Assembly: GCF_009727155.1 (NCBI RefSeq)
Contig: NZ_WNWM01000002.1
Location: 4,960,001 to 5,024,000, forward strand
Source of the DNA: Pseudoduganella dura
Lineage (GTDB): Bacteria; Pseudomonadota; Gammaproteobacteria; Burkholderiales; Burkholderiaceae_D
Length of the DNA stretch: 64,000 nucleotides
Direction of reading: 5' to 3'
This document shows, one piece after another, positions 48,120 to 57,337 of the stretch. Within the stretch, counting starts at the first letter, position 1. Each line of letters begins with the position of its first letter. The translations under genes and the position numbers were made by a program. Below the pieces are notes generated by a model. That model worked only from the letters and a program-made list of their open reading frames with translations. It was not told the origin of the DNA and made no database searches.

Positions 48120-48432
48120 GGAAATTTCCGTGAGAGAGCAAGGCGCGCGGGCCCGGCGAGATCTGGTCGCCAAATGCTTGGCGGGCGAATGCGCGGGGAT
48201 ATGGCGCGGTGCTCTCGGGATTCCGGTCAAAGCGGGGCAGGGAGACAGACGGGCGGTTGGGGCCGTCTCCTTCCAGGAGCGAAGGTCCCAACCTTAGCAT
48301 GGATGTTGATGCATCGCAACAATCCGGGCGGCAATACTTTTCGTCACTGTTGCATGCGCGCCCGACAGTCGTTCAACCGCCGGCACACCTGCGTGGTTAC
48401 CTGCCTGCTTACTTGCCAAATTACTTGCCAAA
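48120..48432. other. Intergenic region between chemoreceptor and sugar dehydrogenase
   Basis: About 310 bases with no supported gene. It should carry the minus-strand promoter of the chemoreceptor at 48119. Its left part has no strong repeat; its right end has the tandem TTACTTGCCAAA repeat that runs into the dehydrogenase gene end. Confidence 0.45.
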
Positions 48433-48442
48433 TTACTTGCCG
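48409..48442. repeat. TTACTTGCCAAA tandem repeat at the dehydrogenase 3-prime end
   Basis: The 12-base unit TTACTTGCCAAA occurs at 48409-48420 and 48421-48432, and TTACTTGCCG (48433-48442) is a truncated third copy that supplies the stop codon of the dehydrogenase. The C-terminal codons have thus been duplicated outside the gene. Confidence 0.8.
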
Positions 48443-49854
48443 GTGTACGTGACCCGGTAGATCCGCCCGGCATGGTCGTCCGAGATCAGCATCGCGCCAT
48501 CGGCGGCGATGGCGATATCCACCGGCCGGCCGCTGACATCGTCGCCCTGCAGGAAGCCGTCGATGAATGTCGTGGTCGTCACTTCCTGGTTACCCTGCAG
48601 CGTGACGAGGCTGACCTTGTAGCCGATCTTCTGCGTGCGGTTCCACGAGCCGTGTTCGGCCACGAACACCCCGTTGCGGTATTGCGACGGGAATTGCGTG
48701 CCGGTGTAGAACGCCAGGCCCAGCGGCGCCACGTGCGGCCCCAGCTTGGCGACCGGCGGCGTGAACTGCGCGCAGCTGCGGCCGGCGCCGAATTTCGGGT
48801 CTGGCACCACACCGCCGTGGCAGTACGGGAAGCCGAAGTGCATGCCCGCCTTCGGCGCCACGTTCAGTTCGCACGAAGGGTTGTTGTCGCCCATTTCGTC
48901 CGGGCCGTTGTCGGTGAACCACAGGTCCTTCGTCACCGGATGCCACGCGAAGCCGACGGTGTTGCGGATGCCGTTGGCCACCATTTCCCACCCCGAGCCG
49001 TCCGGATTCATGCGCCAGATCTTCGAATATACCTCGTCGTCCTTGTCGCAGGTATTGCAGGGCGAACCGACCGGGATGTACAGCTTGCCGTCCGGACCGG
49101 CCTTGATGACCTTTTCACCATGCCATTTGTCGTTCGGCAGGTCGCCTTTCACCACCTTGTAGGCGGGCTTGCTCCCGTACGTCCTGTCGATCGCGTCGAA
49201 GCGGATCACGCGCCCGATCTCGGCCACGTACAGGGCGCCGTCCAGCAACGTCACGCCGATCGGGTTATCCAGCCCCTCGGCGACGGTGACGACCTTGTCG
49301 GCCTTCTTGTCGCCGTTCTCGTCGACCACCGCGTACACCTTGCCGGCCTTGCGCGAGCCGACATAGACGATGCCGCCGGGCGAGACCGCCATCGACCGGG
49401 CGGTATCGACGTTCTCGGCGTAGACGGAAATCGAGAAGCCCTTCGGCAATGTCAGGCGGGCGAGCCCATTGTCGGCTTTTGACGGCGCGTCTTTTGACGG
49501 CGCGGCTTTCGAAGGCGCGGCTTTCGCTGCAACGGCCTTGCGTCCGCCCGGTGCCACGTAATCGGCCAGCGCGGCGATCTGCGCCTTGTCCAGCGTGCCT
49601 TCCCAGCCCGGCATGCCCTTGTCCGGCAAGCCCTTGGCGATGATCCGCGACAGGTTGGCGCGGGTCGGCGCGCCGTGCAGCCACTTGTCGTCCGCCAGGC
49701 CGGGAGCCGTCGCGCCTTCCAGCTTCACGCCGTGGCAGGAGGCGCAATTGTTCTGGTAAAGCTTGGCGGCGTCCACCGGTGCCGCGTGGGCGGCGCCGGC
49801 CGCGGCGATTCCGGCTCCCAGCAGTACCAGGGGGAGGGGCAGGGCAAACTTCAT
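48433..49854 (-). CDS. Cytochrome c-PQQ sugar dehydrogenase fusion
   Basis: This 473-residue periplasmic protein has a signal peptide (about 1-25), a cytochrome c domain with heme motif C37-x2-C40-H41 (CASCHG) and distal Met in KGMPGWEGTL, then a linker of repeated Ala-Pro-Ser-Lys units. A six-bladed propeller follows, like the soluble glucose/sorbosone dehydrogenases (LPKGFSISVYAENVDTARSM, IYVGSRKAG and AEHGSWNRTQKIGYK). It would oxidise a sugar or related alcohol and pass electrons through its own heme. The natural substrate is unknown. The reading frame ends in a 12-base tandem repeat. Confidence 0.85.
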   Translation of the reverse strand: MKFALPLPLVLLGAGIAAAGAAHAAPVDAAKLYQNNCASCHGVKLEGATAPGLADDKWLHGAPTRANLSRIIAKGLPDKGMPGWEGTLDKAQIAALADYVAPGGRKAVAAKAAPSKAAPSKDAPSKADNGLARLTLPKGFSISVYAENVDTARSMAVSPGGIVYVGSRKAGKVYAVVDENGDKKADKVVTVAEGLDNPIGVTLLDGALYVAEIGRVIRFDAIDRTYGSKPAYKVVKGDLPNDKWHGEKVIKAGPDGKLYIPVGSPCNTCDKDDEVYSKIWRMNPDGSGWEMVANGIRNTVGFAWHPVTKDLWFTDNGPDEMGDNNPSCELNVAPKAGMHFGFPYCHGGVVPDPKFGAGRSCAQFTPPVAKLGPHVAPLGLAFYTGTQFPSQYRNGVFVAEHGSWNRTQKIGYKVSLVTLQGNQEVTTTTFIDGFLQGDDVSGRPVDIAIAADGAMLISDDHAGRIYRVTYTGK

Positions 49855-49985
49855 CGATGACTCCGGTCGGGTTGTAATGCCGCCATCATAGTCTCAAGCG
49901 GCCCAGTCCTCCAGGGAAGCGCTGATTTATTGCTGGTGGATGAGATTAGTCTTTTCTCATGGCTAAGATCGCCGTGATGAATAAA

Positions 49986-50924
49986 TCAGCGGTTCCCCGG
50001 CACGAGCCGTTCGATCGCGCCAAGCGAAGGCGGCGTGGCGCCCGCCCCGATGCAGGCCGCCGCCCCGGCCGCGACGGCGAAGCGCAAGTGTTCGCCGGGC
50101 GCGCGCGCCGGCGCGCACAGCAGGCTCCAGGCAAAGCCCGCGATGCTGGCGTCGCCGGCGCCCACCGTATCGGCCACCGGCACGGCCACGGCTGGCGCGT
50201 GCCAGGCTTCGTCGCCGATGTGCAGCGAGGCGCCCAGTTCGCCGCGGGTATATAGATACATGGCCGCCGGATTGAAGCCGCGCAGCATGGCGAACGCGCG
50301 GTCGATGTCGTCGATTCGGAACAGGCCGGCCAGGTCCTCGTCGGACACCTTGACCACGTCGGCCAGTTCCGTCATCGCCCGCAGCGTGGCGTCGTAGCGC
50401 TCGTCCATCAGCAGCCGCCAGTTCGGATCGTAGCTGATGCGGATGCCGGCCCGTTTCGCCTCCCGCGCCAGTTCCACCAGCCGGTCGGCGAGCGGCCGCC
50501 GCGCCAGGCTGATGCCGCCGAAATGCATCCAGCGGCAGTGCGTGCGCCAGTCCCCGGGCAGCGCCTGCGGGTCGAAGTGCAGGTCCGCGCTGTCGTCGCC
50601 CACGAAGAAATAGCTCGGTGGCGAGAGCTGGTGAACGATCGCCAGCAGCGGCGATTTGTCCAGCCGTTGCAGGAAGCGCGCATCCAGGTGCGAGTCCATC
50701 GAGGCTTGCCACAACGCGTCGCCGAACACGTCGCGGCTGATCGCGCCGGCAAACGCGGCCGGTACGCCCAGTTTTGCCATGGCCCGCGCCACGTTCCATG
50801 TCGAGCCGCCGGTGCGCGCGGTCCATTGCGTGCGCGCGGTGTCGAGCACGATCAGGTCCGTCAGCGCTTCGCCGGCGGCGATGAAGACCGGCCCGCCCAG
50901 TGGCCCGCTCGCCGGGCCGCTCAT
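49986..50924 (-). CDS. PfkB-family carbohydrate kinase, probable fructokinase
   Basis: This 312-residue ribokinase-fold enzyme has GGSTWNVARAMAKLG near the N terminus and the catalytic DTVGAGDASIAGF (about residues 251-263). The substrate is most likely fructose: the gene overlaps the AGE-family isomerase upstream by four bases (ATGA) and the locus is for mannan use. It would make fructose-6-phosphate in the cytoplasm. Other PfkB substrates are possible. Confidence 0.82.
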   Translation of the reverse strand: MSGPASGPLGGPVFIAAGEALTDLIVLDTARTQWTARTGGSTWNVARAMAKLGVPAAFAGAISRDVFGDALWQASMDSHLDARFLQRLDKSPLLAIVHQLSPPSYFFVGDDSADLHFDPQALPGDWRTHCRWMHFGGISLARRPLADRLVELAREAKRAGIRISYDPNWRLLMDERYDATLRAMTELADVVKVSDEDLAGLFRIDDIDRAFAMLRGFNPAAMYLYTRGELGASLHIGDEAWHAPAVAVPVADTVGAGDASIAGFAWSLLCAPARAPGEHLRFAVAAGAAACIGAGATPPSLGAIERLVPGNR

Positions 50925-52132
50925 TGGCCGTTCTCCAGCACCGTGAGCACTTCGTAGCAGGCGCCCATCGTGTGGTAATCGGTCTTGCCGGCCGGGCTCT
51001 TTTCATCGGTCAGTTTCGCGTTGTCCGGCCCCAGGATGCGGTACCAGGCGCCATGGGTATGGTCGACGAAATGTTCCCAGCTGTATTGCCAGATGCGGTC
51101 GTACCAGTCCCAGTAGCGTTGTTCGCCGGTGCGTGCACCCAGCAGCGCGGCGGCGGCGAAGCTCTCGGCCTGCACCCAGAAGTACTTGAAACCGTCGCAG
51201 ATCGAACCGTCCGGCGCGAAGCCGTAGTGGATGCCGCCGTGTTTCGCATCCCAGGCCCTGGCCAGCGCGGTGTCGAAGAAATGGATCGCCCGCGGCAGCA
51301 GCCAGTCGGAAGGGCCGGCCAGCCGGTCGGCGTGGCGCTCGAGGATCAGCAGAAGCTTGGCCCACTCGGTCAGGTGGCCTGGCTGGTAACCCCAGGGGCG
51401 GAAGATGTTGGTGCTGTCGTGACGGTTGTAGTCGGCATCGACAGACCAGTCTTCCCTGTAGTGCTCCCATACCAGGTCGTCGGCGAGCCGTGCCTGCCGC
51501 ACGGCGATGTTGCGCGCCAGCGTTTCGGCGCGGTGCAGGTAGCGCGATTCGCCGGTCGCGTCGAATGCCGCCAGCATCGCCTCGCACGAATGCATGTTGG
51601 CGTTCTGGCCGCGGTAGGACGACACTTTCCAGTCGGCCGACGCCTCGTCCGCGTACAGGCCGTGTTGCGGCTCCCAGAAGCGGCGCTCCATCAGCTCGTA
51701 TGTTTCCTCGAGCCAGCCGCGCGCTTCTTCCACGCCCGCCAGCAGCGCATGCGAATAGGCCAGCACCACGAACGCCAGGCCGTAGCAGTGGTTGGTGGCA
51801 TCGCTGACGGTCTTTGCACCGTCGCGCCAGTCCAGCTGCCATGCATAACCGCCGGTGGCCGGGTCGCGGTGCACGTCGCGCAGGAATGCCAGGCCATGGC
51901 GCAGGCGCCGCAGGTCGGCCTCGTCGTGGAAGTGGCGGCAGGCCATCGCGTAATTGAAGACAAAGCGCGTGCTGCTGACCAGGTGGCGCGTGTGCGCGTC
52001 GTACACCGTGCCGTCGTCCTTGTAGAAGTGGAAGAAGCCGCCGGTGGGATCGAGCGAGCGCGGATCGTAGAAGTTGCGGGTGTCGCGGATATGCCGCAGC
52101 AGGGTTTCGCGGGAATGGAAATCTGGTAACAT
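50921..52132 (-). CDS. AGE-family isomerase, probable mannose isomerase
   Basis: This 403-residue alpha/alpha-barrel protein of the N-acylglucosamine 2-epimerase family has RPWGYQPGHLTEWAKLLLILERH, the active-site segment seen in YihS-like aldose-ketose isomerases and mannose isomerases, plus conserved His (HLVSSTRFVFNYAMA, NHCYGLAFVV). Its overlap with a PfkB kinase fits a mannose-to-fructose-to-fructose-6-phosphate route. A mannobiose or cellobiose 2-epimerase is the alternative. The ATG at 52132 has only a weak ribosome site. Confidence 0.8.
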   Translation of the reverse strand: MLPDFHSRETLLRHIRDTRNFYDPRSLDPTGGFFHFYKDDGTVYDAHTRHLVSSTRFVFNYAMACRHFHDEADLRRLRHGLAFLRDVHRDPATGGYAWQLDWRDGAKTVSDATNHCYGLAFVVLAYSHALLAGVEEARGWLEETYELMERRFWEPQHGLYADEASADWKVSSYRGQNANMHSCEAMLAAFDATGESRYLHRAETLARNIAVRQARLADDLVWEHYREDWSVDADYNRHDSTNIFRPWGYQPGHLTEWAKLLLILERHADRLAGPSDWLLPRAIHFFDTALARAWDAKHGGIHYGFAPDGSICDGFKYFWVQAESFAAAALLGARTGEQRYWDWYDRIWQYSWEHFVDHTHGAWYRILGPDNAKLTDEKSPAGKTDYHTMGACYEVLTVLENGQ

Positions 52133-52453
52133 GAATCGTCCGTTTCAAGAGAAGTTTCGGCTGCGCCGGGGGGCCACTTCCGGTATCTGAGCTTCCGGTC
52201 CCGAGCTTCCGGTACCTGGGCTTCCGGTATCCGAGCTTCGGTACTGTATCCAGCACGCGATGCCGCACATGATCCCGGGCGCGAGAATTGCTTATCCAAT
52301 GTGCCCGCACGTCGGGCGCACGGCTCCCCGCGCGGCCAGGATCCGTCCCGTGGCCGCGATTGACGCAGTTATTTCTGCACAGTTATCGACTGCAAGGTTT
52401 GATGTGAGCTTGTGGCGGTTCGTACCCCCTGGTCCGTCAACGCATCGATTCGC
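52133..52453. other. Intergenic region between the AGE isomerase and lacI-type gene
   Basis: About 320 bases with no supported gene. The right part lies between the regulator gene end (52454) and the AGE start (52132) and may hold the promoter of the isomerase-kinase pair; no GTTTAG-type operator is seen here. The tandem AGCTTCCGGTATCC-type repeat occupies 52176-52246. Confidence 0.5.
52176..52246. repeat. Five-copy AGCTTCCGGTATCC-like tandem repeat
   Basis: Five imperfect copies of a 13-15-base unit, of the form AGCTTCCGGTAYCTG, run head to tail upstream of the AGE gene. The copies differ by one to three bases. Unit length near 14 may make it prone to slippage. Confidence 0.85.
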
Positions 52454-53458
52454 TCAGCAGACCGTGCTGGCGCGAACCACCAGTTCGACCGGCGAAATCC
52501 TTTCCACCACGTCGTCCGTGCGGCCGCCCAGCAGCAGCTCCACGCCCAGCGCACCCAGTTCCTTCTTGTTGATGCGCAGTGTCGTCAGCGGGCGGTGGCC
52601 CAGCACGGCCGTGGAAATATCGTCGAAACCCACGATCGCCACGTCGTGCGGCACTTTCAGGCCCTTCGACAGGCAGCAGCGCATCGCCACCAGCGCGGTG
52701 CTGTCGTTGTAGCAGAACACGGCGTCCGGTGGTTTCGGCAACGCCAGCAGCGATTCCATCGCTTCCCACGCGCCCTGTTCGAGTTCCACGCCATCGGGCA
52801 GGAATGCTTCCAGCCGCGGATCTGCCAGGATGCCGGCATCGAACAGCGCCTGCCGGTAACCGCGCGCCCGCTCGCGGATGCTGTAGTGCGACATCGAGCC
52901 GCAGATGAATCCCACGCGCTCGCGGCCCCGGTCGATCAGGTGCTGCGTGGCCAGGTAGCCGCCCATCTGGTTATCCGGGTTCACCGAGTTGTAGCCGCGC
53001 AGCTTCATGTCGATCAGCACGATCGGCTTGCCGGTGGCGCGCAGCGCCGACAGCAGCTCCGGCTCGAAGAAGCCGGCGCACACGATCGCATCGGGCGCAT
53101 GCATGCGCAGCTGGTCCACCAGGCCGTCCGCCGGCCCCACCGCCATGAACGACAGCACGATGCCCTGCTTGCGGCAGGCTTCCTCGGCGCCGTGCAGTAC
53201 CGGCGAATAGAACGGGCTGCTGGCGGCCGTGTTGTGCTGCCGGTGCAGCAGGAACGTGAGGCGCCGCAGCCGCTTCGGCCGCAGCTTGCAGAAGTCGTAG
53301 CCCAGGTCGCGGGCGGTTTCCAGCACCATCCGGCGCGTCACCTCCGTCAGCCCCGGTTCGTTTTTCAGGGCGCGGGAGATGGTTCCCGCCGAAACGCCGG
53401 CGGCCCGTGCGATGTCGCGGATCGTTACGCCGCCCTGCGCGGCGGTAGCGGCCCTCAT
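52454..53458 (-). CDS. LacI-family transcriptional regulator of the mannan locus
   Basis: This 334-residue repressor has the LacI helix-turn-helix VTIRDIARAAGVSAGTISRAL (residues 11-31) and a periplasmic-binding-protein-like sugar-sensing domain with CYNDSTALVAMRCCL and VGFDDISTAVLGHRPLTTLR. The ATG at 53458 follows AGGA and begins the canonical N terminus; the open frame upstream is not homologous. It is divergent from the permease at 53796, and the region between carries two GTTTAG-type palindromes, so it likely represses both sides until a mannan-derived sugar is bound. Confidence 0.9.
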   Translation of the reverse strand: MRAATAAQGGVTIRDIARAAGVSAGTISRALKNEPGLTEVTRRMVLETARDLGYDFCKLRPKRLRRLTFLLHRQHNTAASSPFYSPVLHGAEEACRKQGIVLSFMAVGPADGLVDQLRMHAPDAIVCAGFFEPELLSALRATGKPIVLIDMKLRGYNSVNPDNQMGGYLATQHLIDRGRERVGFICGSMSHYSIRERARGYRQALFDAGILADPRLEAFLPDGVELEQGAWEAMESLLALPKPPDAVFCYNDSTALVAMRCCLSKGLKVPHDVAIVGFDDISTAVLGHRPLTTLRINKKELGALGVELLLGGRTDDVVERISPVELVVRASTVC

Positions 53459-53595
53459 GGACGGCCGTCCTGGGAAAATCTGGTCATCGATCGCCTCCGT
53501 TGTGGTGCGGCCGCCTGCCCGGGGCCGCTCTTTATGGGCACAGTCTTGCACAGCGGTGCGCGCGTGGTCAAACAACGGCTGCGCACGGCGCGGCA

Positions 53596-53616
53596 GTTTA
53601 GTCGCATTTACTAAAC
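53596..53616. promoter_or_regulatory. Operator-like palindrome O1
   Basis: GTTTAGT-N7-ACTAAAC is a 21-base perfect inverted repeat in the divergent region between the LacI-type gene and the permease. The dyad size is right for a LacI-family dimer. It lies 138 bases from the regulator start. Confidence 0.75.
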
Positions 53617-53674
53617 ATGGTGGGCGCGGGACTTCCATGGTGCGCCGCGCCATAGGAAAAGCGGCATCCGGACT

Positions 53675-53695
53675 GTTTAGTGAACAACGCTAAAC
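53675..53695. promoter_or_regulatory. Operator-like palindrome O2
   Basis: GTTTAG-N9-CTAAAC is a 21-base inverted repeat sharing both half-sites with O1. The two centres are 79 bases apart, compatible with DNA looping. It lies about 100 bases ahead of the permease start. Confidence 0.75.
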
Positions 53696-53718
53696 TCGCC
53701 CCGTTTCGCCGATCGCGT

Positions 53719-53747
53719 TTGACCCGCGATGGGGCATTATGCAGAAT
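53719..53747 (+). promoter_or_regulatory. Candidate promoter for the permease-mannan enzyme operon
   Basis: TTGACC (53719-53724) and CAGAAT (53742-53747) are spaced by 17 bases, just downstream of O2, and match the sigma-70 hexamers at five and four positions. Confidence 0.3.
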
Positions 53748-53795
53748 CGTTGCCATAACAACACCCGGCCTTCGCCGGATACCAGGAGACGATCG

Positions 53796-55085
53796 ATGGC
53801 ACAGATGTCACCCGCGGCGCTTGCGCCGCAGGGCAGCGCCCCCGCGCAGCCGCAACAAACCTTTCCCCTCGTCGTGATCACCGTGCTGTTCTTCATGTGG
53901 GGCCTGCTCACGTCGCTGAACGATGTGCTGATTCCCCACCTGAAGTCGGTCTACACGCTCAACTATGTGCAGGCGATGCTGGTGCAGTTCTGCTTCTTCG
54001 GTGCGTACGCCATCGTGTCGCTGCCGGCCGGTGCGCTGATCCGCCGCATCGGCTACAAGCGCGGGGCGGTGGCCGGCCTGATGGTCGCGGCGCTCGGCTG
54101 CGCGCTGTTCTACCCGGCGGCGACGAGCGGCTACGCGCTGTTCCTGTTCGCGTTCTTCGTGCTGGCGGCCGGCATCACGGTGCTGCAGGTGGCCGCCAAT
54201 CCGTTCGTCACGGTGCTCGGCCCCCCGGCCACCGCATCGAGCCGGCTGACGCTGACCCAGGCATTCAATTCGCTGGGCACCACGATCGCGCCGGCGCTGG
54301 GCGGCCTGCTGATCCTGGAAGGCATGCCGGCCGCCGTCGACGCCGCCCAGCTGGCCGGCGATGCGCTGGCCCGCTACCGGTTGCAGGAAGCGGCCGCGGT
54401 GCAGGGCCCGTACCTGGCGCTGGCCGCCGCGCTGCTGGTGCTCGCCGTGCTGTTCGCACTCGTGAAACTGCCGGCGATCGGGCAGTCCGGGGATACACCG
54501 CAGGCAGTGCGCGGATCGGTGCTGGCGCACCGCCACCTGGTGCTGGGTGCGATCGGCATCTTCCTGTACGTGGGCGGCGAAGTGGCGATCGGCAGCTTCC
54601 TGATCAATTTCATCGGCGAACCGCAGATCGCCGGCCTGGAGCACGGCGCGGCGGCGAAATACGTCAGTTACTACTGGGGCGGCGCGATGATCGGCCGCTT
54701 CATCGGCTTTGCCGTGATGCGCCGCGTGAGCCCGGGCAAGGCGCTGGCGTTCAACGCCGCGGCCAGCATCGTGCTGCTGCTGGTGGCGATCCTCGGCTCC
54801 GGCGCGGTGGCGATGTGGGCGGTGATCGCGGTCGGCCTGTTCAACTCGATCATGTTCCCCACGATCTTCAGCATGGCGCTGCACCGCCTCGGCGCGCAGA
54901 CGGGGCAGGGCTCCGGCATCCTGTGCATGGCCATCGTCGGCGGCGCCATCGTGCCCTTCGCGCAGGGCGCGCTGGCCGATGCGATCGGGCTGCAGTGGTC
55001 GTTCGTCATACCGGCCGCCTGCTACCTGTTCATCCTGTACTTCGGCATCCGCTATGCGCGGATGTACGCGGAACCACAACAATAA
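53796..55085 (+). CDS. MFS sugar permease, FucP/GluP-like
   Basis: This 429-residue 12-helix transporter has the FucP/glucose-galactose family features: [19 protein letters not shown] (first helix with the Asn-Asp pair), [24 protein letters not shown] and [15 protein letters not shown]. The substrate is probably a monosaccharide released from mannan, such as mannose or galactose, moved with protons. AGGAGA precedes the ATG at 53796. It is the first gene of a six-gene plus-strand run under the operator region. Confidence 0.9.
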   Translation: MAQMSPAALAPQGSAPAQPQQTFPLVVITVLFFMWGLLTSLNDVLIPHLKSVYTLNYVQAMLVQFCFFGAYAIVSLPAGALIRRIGYKRGAVAGLMVAALGCALFYPAATSGYALFLFAFFVLAAGITVLQVAANPFVTVLGPPATASSRLTLTQAFNSLGTTIAPALGGLLILEGMPAAVDAAQLAGDALARYRLQEAAAVQGPYLALAAALLVLAVLFALVKLPAIGQSGDTPQAVRGSVLAHRHLVLGAIGIFLYVGGEVAIGSFLINFIGEPQIAGLEHGAAAKYVSYYWGGAMIGRFIGFAVMRRVSPGKALAFNAAASIVLLLVAILGSGAVAMWAVIAVGLFNSIMFPTIFSMALHRLGAQTGQGSGILCMAIVGGAIVPFAQGALADAIGLQWSFVIPAACYLFILYFGIRYARMYAEPQQ

Positions 55086-55102
55086 GACCAACGAGGAATA
55101 CC

Positions 55103-57337
55103 ATGAATCGCAACGCAGCACTCCTGCTGGCGCTGGCCGCATTGCCATGCCTGGCCGCGGCCGCCGATCCCGCCCGGCCGTGGCTGGACAAGAACCTGGA
55201 CCCCGACCGGCGCGCCGCGCTGGCACTGAAGGAAATGACGCAGAAGGAAAAGCTGAACTGGGTGTCCAGCCACTTCGGCGCCGATCATGGCGGCAACAAG
55301 ACGAAAAAGGTGCCGGAAGCGATTCCGTTCTCGGCCGGCTACGTGCCGCCGCTTGCCCGCCTGGGACTGCCCGCTCTGTTCCTGACCGATGCCGGCATCG
55401 GCGTGGCCACGCAGAACACCACCACGCCGCGCGAGCGCACCGCGCTGCCTTCCGGTATCGCCACGGCGGCCACGTGGAACCGCAAGCTGGCCTACGAGGG
55501 CGGCCGGATGATCGGTGCCGAAGCGCGCGCTTCCGGCTTCAACGTGATGCTGGCTGGCGGCGTGAACCTGCTGCGCGAGCCGCGCAACGGCCGCAACTTC
55601 GAGTACGGGGGCGAAGATCCGCTGCTGGCCGGCGTCATGGTCGGCGAGCAGGTGCGCGGCATCGAGTCCAACAACCTGATCGCCACGATCAAGCACTATG
55701 CGCTGAACGCCCAGGAAACCGGGCGCTTCGAGCTCGATGCCCGCATCGATCCGGCTGCGCTGCGCATGTCCGACCTGTTCGCGTTCCAGGTGGCGCTGGA
55801 ACTGACCGATGCCGGTTCCTTCATGTGCGCCTACAACCGGCTCAACGGGCCGTATGGCTGCGAGCACCCGTGGCTGCTGAACGGCGTGCTGAAGGGCGAC
55901 TGGGGTTTCAAGGGCTTCGTGATGTCCGACTGGGGCGCCACGCACAGCACGGTGGAAGCGGCCAACGCGGGGCTGGACCAGCAGTCGGGCCTTGAATTCG
56001 ACCGTGCCCATTATTTCGGCGGCGCGCTGGAAGAAGCGGTGGAAAGCAGCTTCGTGCCGCAGAAGCGGCTCGACGACATGGCCTTCCGTGTGCTGCGCAC
56101 GATGTTCGCCAAGGGCGTCGTCGACCATCCGGTGCAGCAGGACGGCGCGATCGACTACGAGGCGCACGGCCGCATCAGCCAGGCCGATGCCGAGGAAGGC
56201 ATCGTGCTGCTGAAGAACGAGCGGAACATCCTGCCGCTGTCGAGGGAGGCGAAGAAGATCGTCGTCATCGGCGGCTACGCGGACAAGGGCGTGCTGGCCG
56301 GCGGCGGCTCGTCGCTGGTGTACCCGCGCGGCGGCAATGCGGTGCCGGGCCTGCTGCCGGCCACCTGGCCCGGCCCGGTCATGGTCTATCCGTCGTCGCC
56401 GTTGAAGGCGATCCAGGCCCGCTTGCCGGGCGCGCAGGTGGTGTTCGACGATGGCCGCGATCCCGCCAGGGCGGCGGCGGCCGCGGCTGGCGCGGACGTG
56501 GTGCTGGTGTTCGCCACGCAGTGGGTCGGCGAAGCGCTCGATGCCACGTCGCTGTCCCTGCCGGACAACCAGGATGCGCTGATCGCGGCGGTTGCGGCCG
56601 CCAATCCGAAAACGGCCGTGGTGCTGGAAAACAGCGGCCCGGTGCTGATGCCGTGGGTCGACCGGGTGGCGGGCATCGTCGAAGCCTGGTATCCGGGCAC
56701 GAACGGCGGCGAGGCGATCGCCCGCGTGCTGTTCGGCGAAGTCAATCCGTCGGGCCGCCTGCCGGCCACCTTCCCCGCATCGGAGCAGCAGTTGCCGCGG
56801 CCGAAGCTCGATGGCGACCCGGCCAGACCGGACGAGCGCTTCTCGGTCGACTACCACGAAGGCGCGGCGATCGGCTACAAGTGGTTCGACCTGAAAGGCC
56901 ACAAGCCGCTGTTCCCGTTCGGCCACGGCCTGTCGTACACGCAGTTCGGCTACAAGGACCTGAAGGCGCAGCTCGTGGATGGCAAGGTGCGGGTGCGCTT
57001 CACGGTCACCAATACCGGCAGCCTGCCGGGCAAGGACGTGCCGCAGGTGTATGTGTCGCCGCTTGCCGCGCAATGGGAAGCGCCCAAGCGCCTGGCGGGC
57101 TGGGACAAGGTGGAACTGGCGCCTGGCGCCAGCACGGACGTGACGCTGGCCGTCGACCCGCGTCTGTTCGGTGTCATCAAGGGTTCCGGCAACACGTGGC
57201 GGGTGGCCGGCGGCCGCTACCAGGTGAAGCTGGCCCGCCATGCGCTCGATGACGCGGCGCAGACCGTAACGATTCAACTGCCTGCCCAGGTGCTGGACGC
57301 GGCAGGCCGCCGGATAACGAAGGAAACGAAAGGATGA
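55103..57337 (+). CDS. Exported GH3 beta-glycosidase
   Basis: This 744-residue enzyme has a signal peptide (ending PCLAAA), GH3 N-terminal and C-terminal domains (KHYALNAQETGRFE and the nucleophile D276 in VMSDWGATHST), and a fibronectin type III-like end (VRFTVTNTGSLPGKDVPQVYV). It cleaves non-reducing beta-linked glucose, xylose or mannose; in this locus probably beta-glucosides or manno-oligosaccharides. GAGGAA precedes the ATG. It overlaps the GH5 gene by four bases. Confidence 0.93.
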   Translation: MNRNAALLLALAALPCLAAAADPARPWLDKNLDPDRRAALALKEMTQKEKLNWVSSHFGADHGGNKTKKVPEAIPFSAGYVPPLARLGLPALFLTDAGIGVATQNTTTPRERTALPSGIATAATWNRKLAYEGGRMIGAEARASGFNVMLAGGVNLLREPRNGRNFEYGGEDPLLAGVMVGEQVRGIESNNLIATIKHYALNAQETGRFELDARIDPAALRMSDLFAFQVALELTDAGSFMCAYNRLNGPYGCEHPWLLNGVLKGDWGFKGFVMSDWGATHSTVEAANAGLDQQSGLEFDRAHYFGGALEEAVESSFVPQKRLDDMAFRVLRTMFAKGVVDHPVQQDGAIDYEAHGRISQADAEEGIVLLKNERNILPLSREAKKIVVIGGYADKGVLAGGGSSLVYPRGGNAVPGLLPATWPGPVMVYPSSPLKAIQARLPGAQVVFDDGRDPARAAAAAAGADVVLVFATQWVGEALDATSLSLPDNQDALIAAVAAANPKTAVVLENSGPVLMPWVDRVAGIVEAWYPGTNGGEAIARVLFGEVNPSGRLPATFPASEQQLPRPKLDGDPARPDERFSVDYHEGAAIGYKWFDLKGHKPLFPFGHGLSYTQFGYKDLKAQLVDGKVRVRFTVTNTGSLPGKDVPQVYVSPLAAQWEAPKRLAGWDKVELAPGASTDVTLAVDPRLFGVIKGSGNTWRVAGGRYQVKLARHALDDAAQTVTIQLPAQVLDAAGRRITKETKG

